Shown here: in pieces, positions 62,201-64,000 of the stretch
How positions within the stretch are numbered: the first letter of the stretch is position 1
How the letters are laid out: every line of letters starts with the position of its first letter
Source of the DNA: Luzula sylvatica
Lineage: Eukaryota; Streptophyta; Magnoliopsida; Poales; Juncaceae
Assembly (NCBI GenBank): GCA_946800325.1
Contig: CAMPEJ010000007.1
Span: forward strand, 434,001-498,000
DNA: 64,000 nucleotides
Direction: 5' to 3'
Translations under genes and position numbers: made by a program
The notes under the pieces: model-generated
What the model saw: only the letters and a program-made list of their open reading frames with translations
What the model was told of the DNA's origin: nothing
Database searches by the model: none

Positions 62201-63705
62201 AATCTGTTTATGCTTTGGGGAGTTCAAATAACATATTTTTAGATCATTGGAATCGTATCTTTTACCACATAACATTTCACCAAAATTTACAAACACTGAG
62301 AAAGTTTGATTTTCGATTCAAAACAATCTGTTTCTGCTTTGGGGAGTTCAAATAACATATTTTTAGATCATTCGAATCGTATCTTTTACCACATAACATT
62401 TCACCAAAATTTACAAACACTGAGAAAGTTTGTTTTTCGATTCAAAACAATCTGTTTATGCTTTGGGGAGTTCAAATAACGTATTTTGAGATCATTCGAA
62501 TCGTATCTTTTACCACATAACATTTCACCAAAATTTACAAACACTAAGAAAGTTTGTTTTTCGATTCAAAACAATTTGTTTATGCTTTGGGGAGTTCAAA
62601 TAACGTATTTTTAGATCATTCGAATCGTATCTTTTACCACATAACATTTCACCAAAATTTACAAACACTAAGAAAGTTTGTTTTTCGATTCAAAACAATC
62701 TGTTTATGCTTTGGGGAGTTCAAATAACGTATTTTGAGATCATTTGAATCGTATCTTTTACCACATAACATTTCACCAAAATTTACAAACACTAAGAAAG
62801 TTTGTTTTTCGATTCAAAACAATCTGTTTATGCTTTGGGGAGTTCAAATAACGTATTTTGAGATCATTTGAATCGTATCTTTTACCACATAACATTTCAC
62901 CAAAATTTACAAACACTAAGAAAGTTTGTTTTTCGATTGAAAACAATTTGTTTATGCTTTCGGGAGTTCAAATAACGTATTTTTAGATCATTCGAATCGT
63001 ATCTTTTACCACATAACATTTCACCAAAATTTACAAACACTAAGAAAGTTTGTTTTTCGATTCAAAACAATCTGTTTATGCTTTGGGGAGTTCAAATAAC
63101 GTATTTTGAGATCATTGGAATCGTATCTTTTACTACATAACATTTCACCAATATTTACAAACACTAAGAAAGTTTGTTTTTCGATTCAAAACAATCTGTT
63201 TATGCTTTGGGGAGTTCAAATAACGTATTTTGAGATCATTGGAATCGTATCTTTTACTACATAACATTTCACCAAAATTTACAAACACTAAGAAAGTTTG
63301 TTTTTCGATTCAAAACAATCTGTTTATGCTTTGGGGAGTTCAAATAACGTATTTTGAGATCATTTGAATCGTATCTTTTACCACATAACATTTCACCAAA
63401 CATTACAAACACTAAGAAAGTTTGTTTTTCGATTCAAAACAATCTGTTTATGCTTTGGGGAATTCAAATAACGTATTTTGAGATTATTTGAATCGTATCT
63501 TTTACCACATAACATTTCACAAAAATTTACAAACACTAAGAAAGTTTGTTTTTCGATTCAAAACAATCTGTTTATGCTTTGGGGAGTTCAAATAACGTAT
63601 TTTGAGATCATTTGAATCGTATCTTTTACCACATAACATTTCACCAAAATTTACAAACACTAAGAAAGTTTGTTTTTCGATTGAAAACAATTTGTTTATG
63701 CTTTC
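59241..63705. repeat. 18-monomer higher-order repeat (2,232 bp)
   Basis: The private TTTCGGGAG monomer lies at 59241, 60729, 61473, 62961 and 63705, spacings of 1,488 (12 monomers), 744 (6), 1,488 and 744 bp. The true period is 18 monomers or 2,232 bp. Other linked variants follow the same lag: CACCAATATTT (about 60917 and 63149), GGGGAATTC (about 61229 and 63461) and TTTCTGC seen only in one copy (about 62332). Confidence 0.88.
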
Positions 63706-64000
63706 GGGAGTTCAAATAACGTATTTTTAGATCATTCGAATCGTATCTTTTACCACATAACATTTCACCAAAATTTACAAACACTAAGAAAGTTTGTTTT
63801 TCGATTCAAAACAATCTGTTTATGCTTTGGGGAGTTCAAATAACGTATTTTGAGATCATTGGAATCGTATCTTTTACTACATAACATTTCACCAAAATTT
63901 ACAAACACTAAGAAAGTTTGTTTTTCGATTCAAAACAATCTGTTTATGCTTTGGGGAGTTCAAATAACGTATTTTGAGATCATTGGAATCGTATCTTTTA

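Larger units (their letters stand above)
38285..64000. repeat. 124-bp satellite array, right part (about 207 monomers, runs off the window)
   Basis: The same 124-bp monomer, orientation and set of variant sites as the left part, continuing from the monomer cut by the CACTA insertion. Additional variants here include G38 to C (TTTCGGGAG at 58621, 59241, 60729, 61473, 62961, 63705) and a CAAACATT form at consensus 106-107 (around 59680, 61167, 61914, 63400). Some monomers are 123 bp because one G is missing from the GGGG run (around 48580, 48704, 55150, 55275). No gene or other element is visible inside. Confidence 0.98.

Noticed and set aside
3166..64000. rDNA spacer or telomere-derived satellite
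   Set aside because: No rRNA sequence or TTTAGGG-type runs are visible at any point, so the origin is left open.

Overview
The window is nuclear DNA of a flowering plant, very probably heterochromatin. About 82 percent of it (3166..30160 and 38285..64000, roughly 425 copies) is one tandem satellite with a 124-bp monomer of about 29 percent GC. The rest is transposon sequence: the end of a minus-strand LTR retrotransposon (1..3165) and a whole 8,124-bp CACTA (En/Spm) DNA transposon (30161..38284). I found no host gene. The CACTA proteins (TNP2 type and Transposase_24 type), the plant-type tRNA-Asp primer site and the intron style point to a plant. The sequence does not fix the species or the chromosomal position (centromeric, pericentromeric, subtelomeric or knob).

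Layout. Positions 1..1791 are internal sequence of an LTR element read right to left. It holds a primer binding site matching the plant tRNA-Asp 3' end with one mismatch, then a 388-codon coiled-coil ORF of unknown function. Positions 1792..3165 are its 5' LTR, bounded by TGATAA/TTATCA, with CCAAT and TATA boxes. Satellite begins at the base after the LTR end, in mid-monomer.

The satellite is organised into higher-order repeats (HORs) of several sizes: 14 monomers (about 1,746 bp) at 3-11 kb; a 25-26-monomer module of about 3.1-3.2 kb repeated three times between 18 and 30 kb and again at 47-50 kb; a 15-monomer unit (1,860 bp) in a perfect tandem copy at 50.3-54.3 kb; and an 18-monomer unit (2,232 bp) at 59-64 kb. 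Monomers differ at a small set of recurrent sites, so each module has a recognisable barcode.

The CACTA element interrupts one monomer exactly. Removing the element and one copy of its 3-bp target duplication restores a 124-bp monomer, and the HOR barcode continues in phase across the gap. It inserted after the array had formed. It carries 13-bp perfect terminal inverted repeats, dense GC-rich subterminal repeats, a TNP2 transposase gene that appears to have lost part of its 3' half, and a TNPA-like gene whose seven exons can be joined into one open frame of 533 codons. In characterised CACTA elements the TNP2-type protein is the transposase and the second protein binds the subterminal repeats. 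This copy seems to keep the second gene and the ends but probably not a full transposase.

The most interesting content is the satellite: its nested HORs, a 9-bp dyad in the common monomer type, and the evidence of very recent block duplication.
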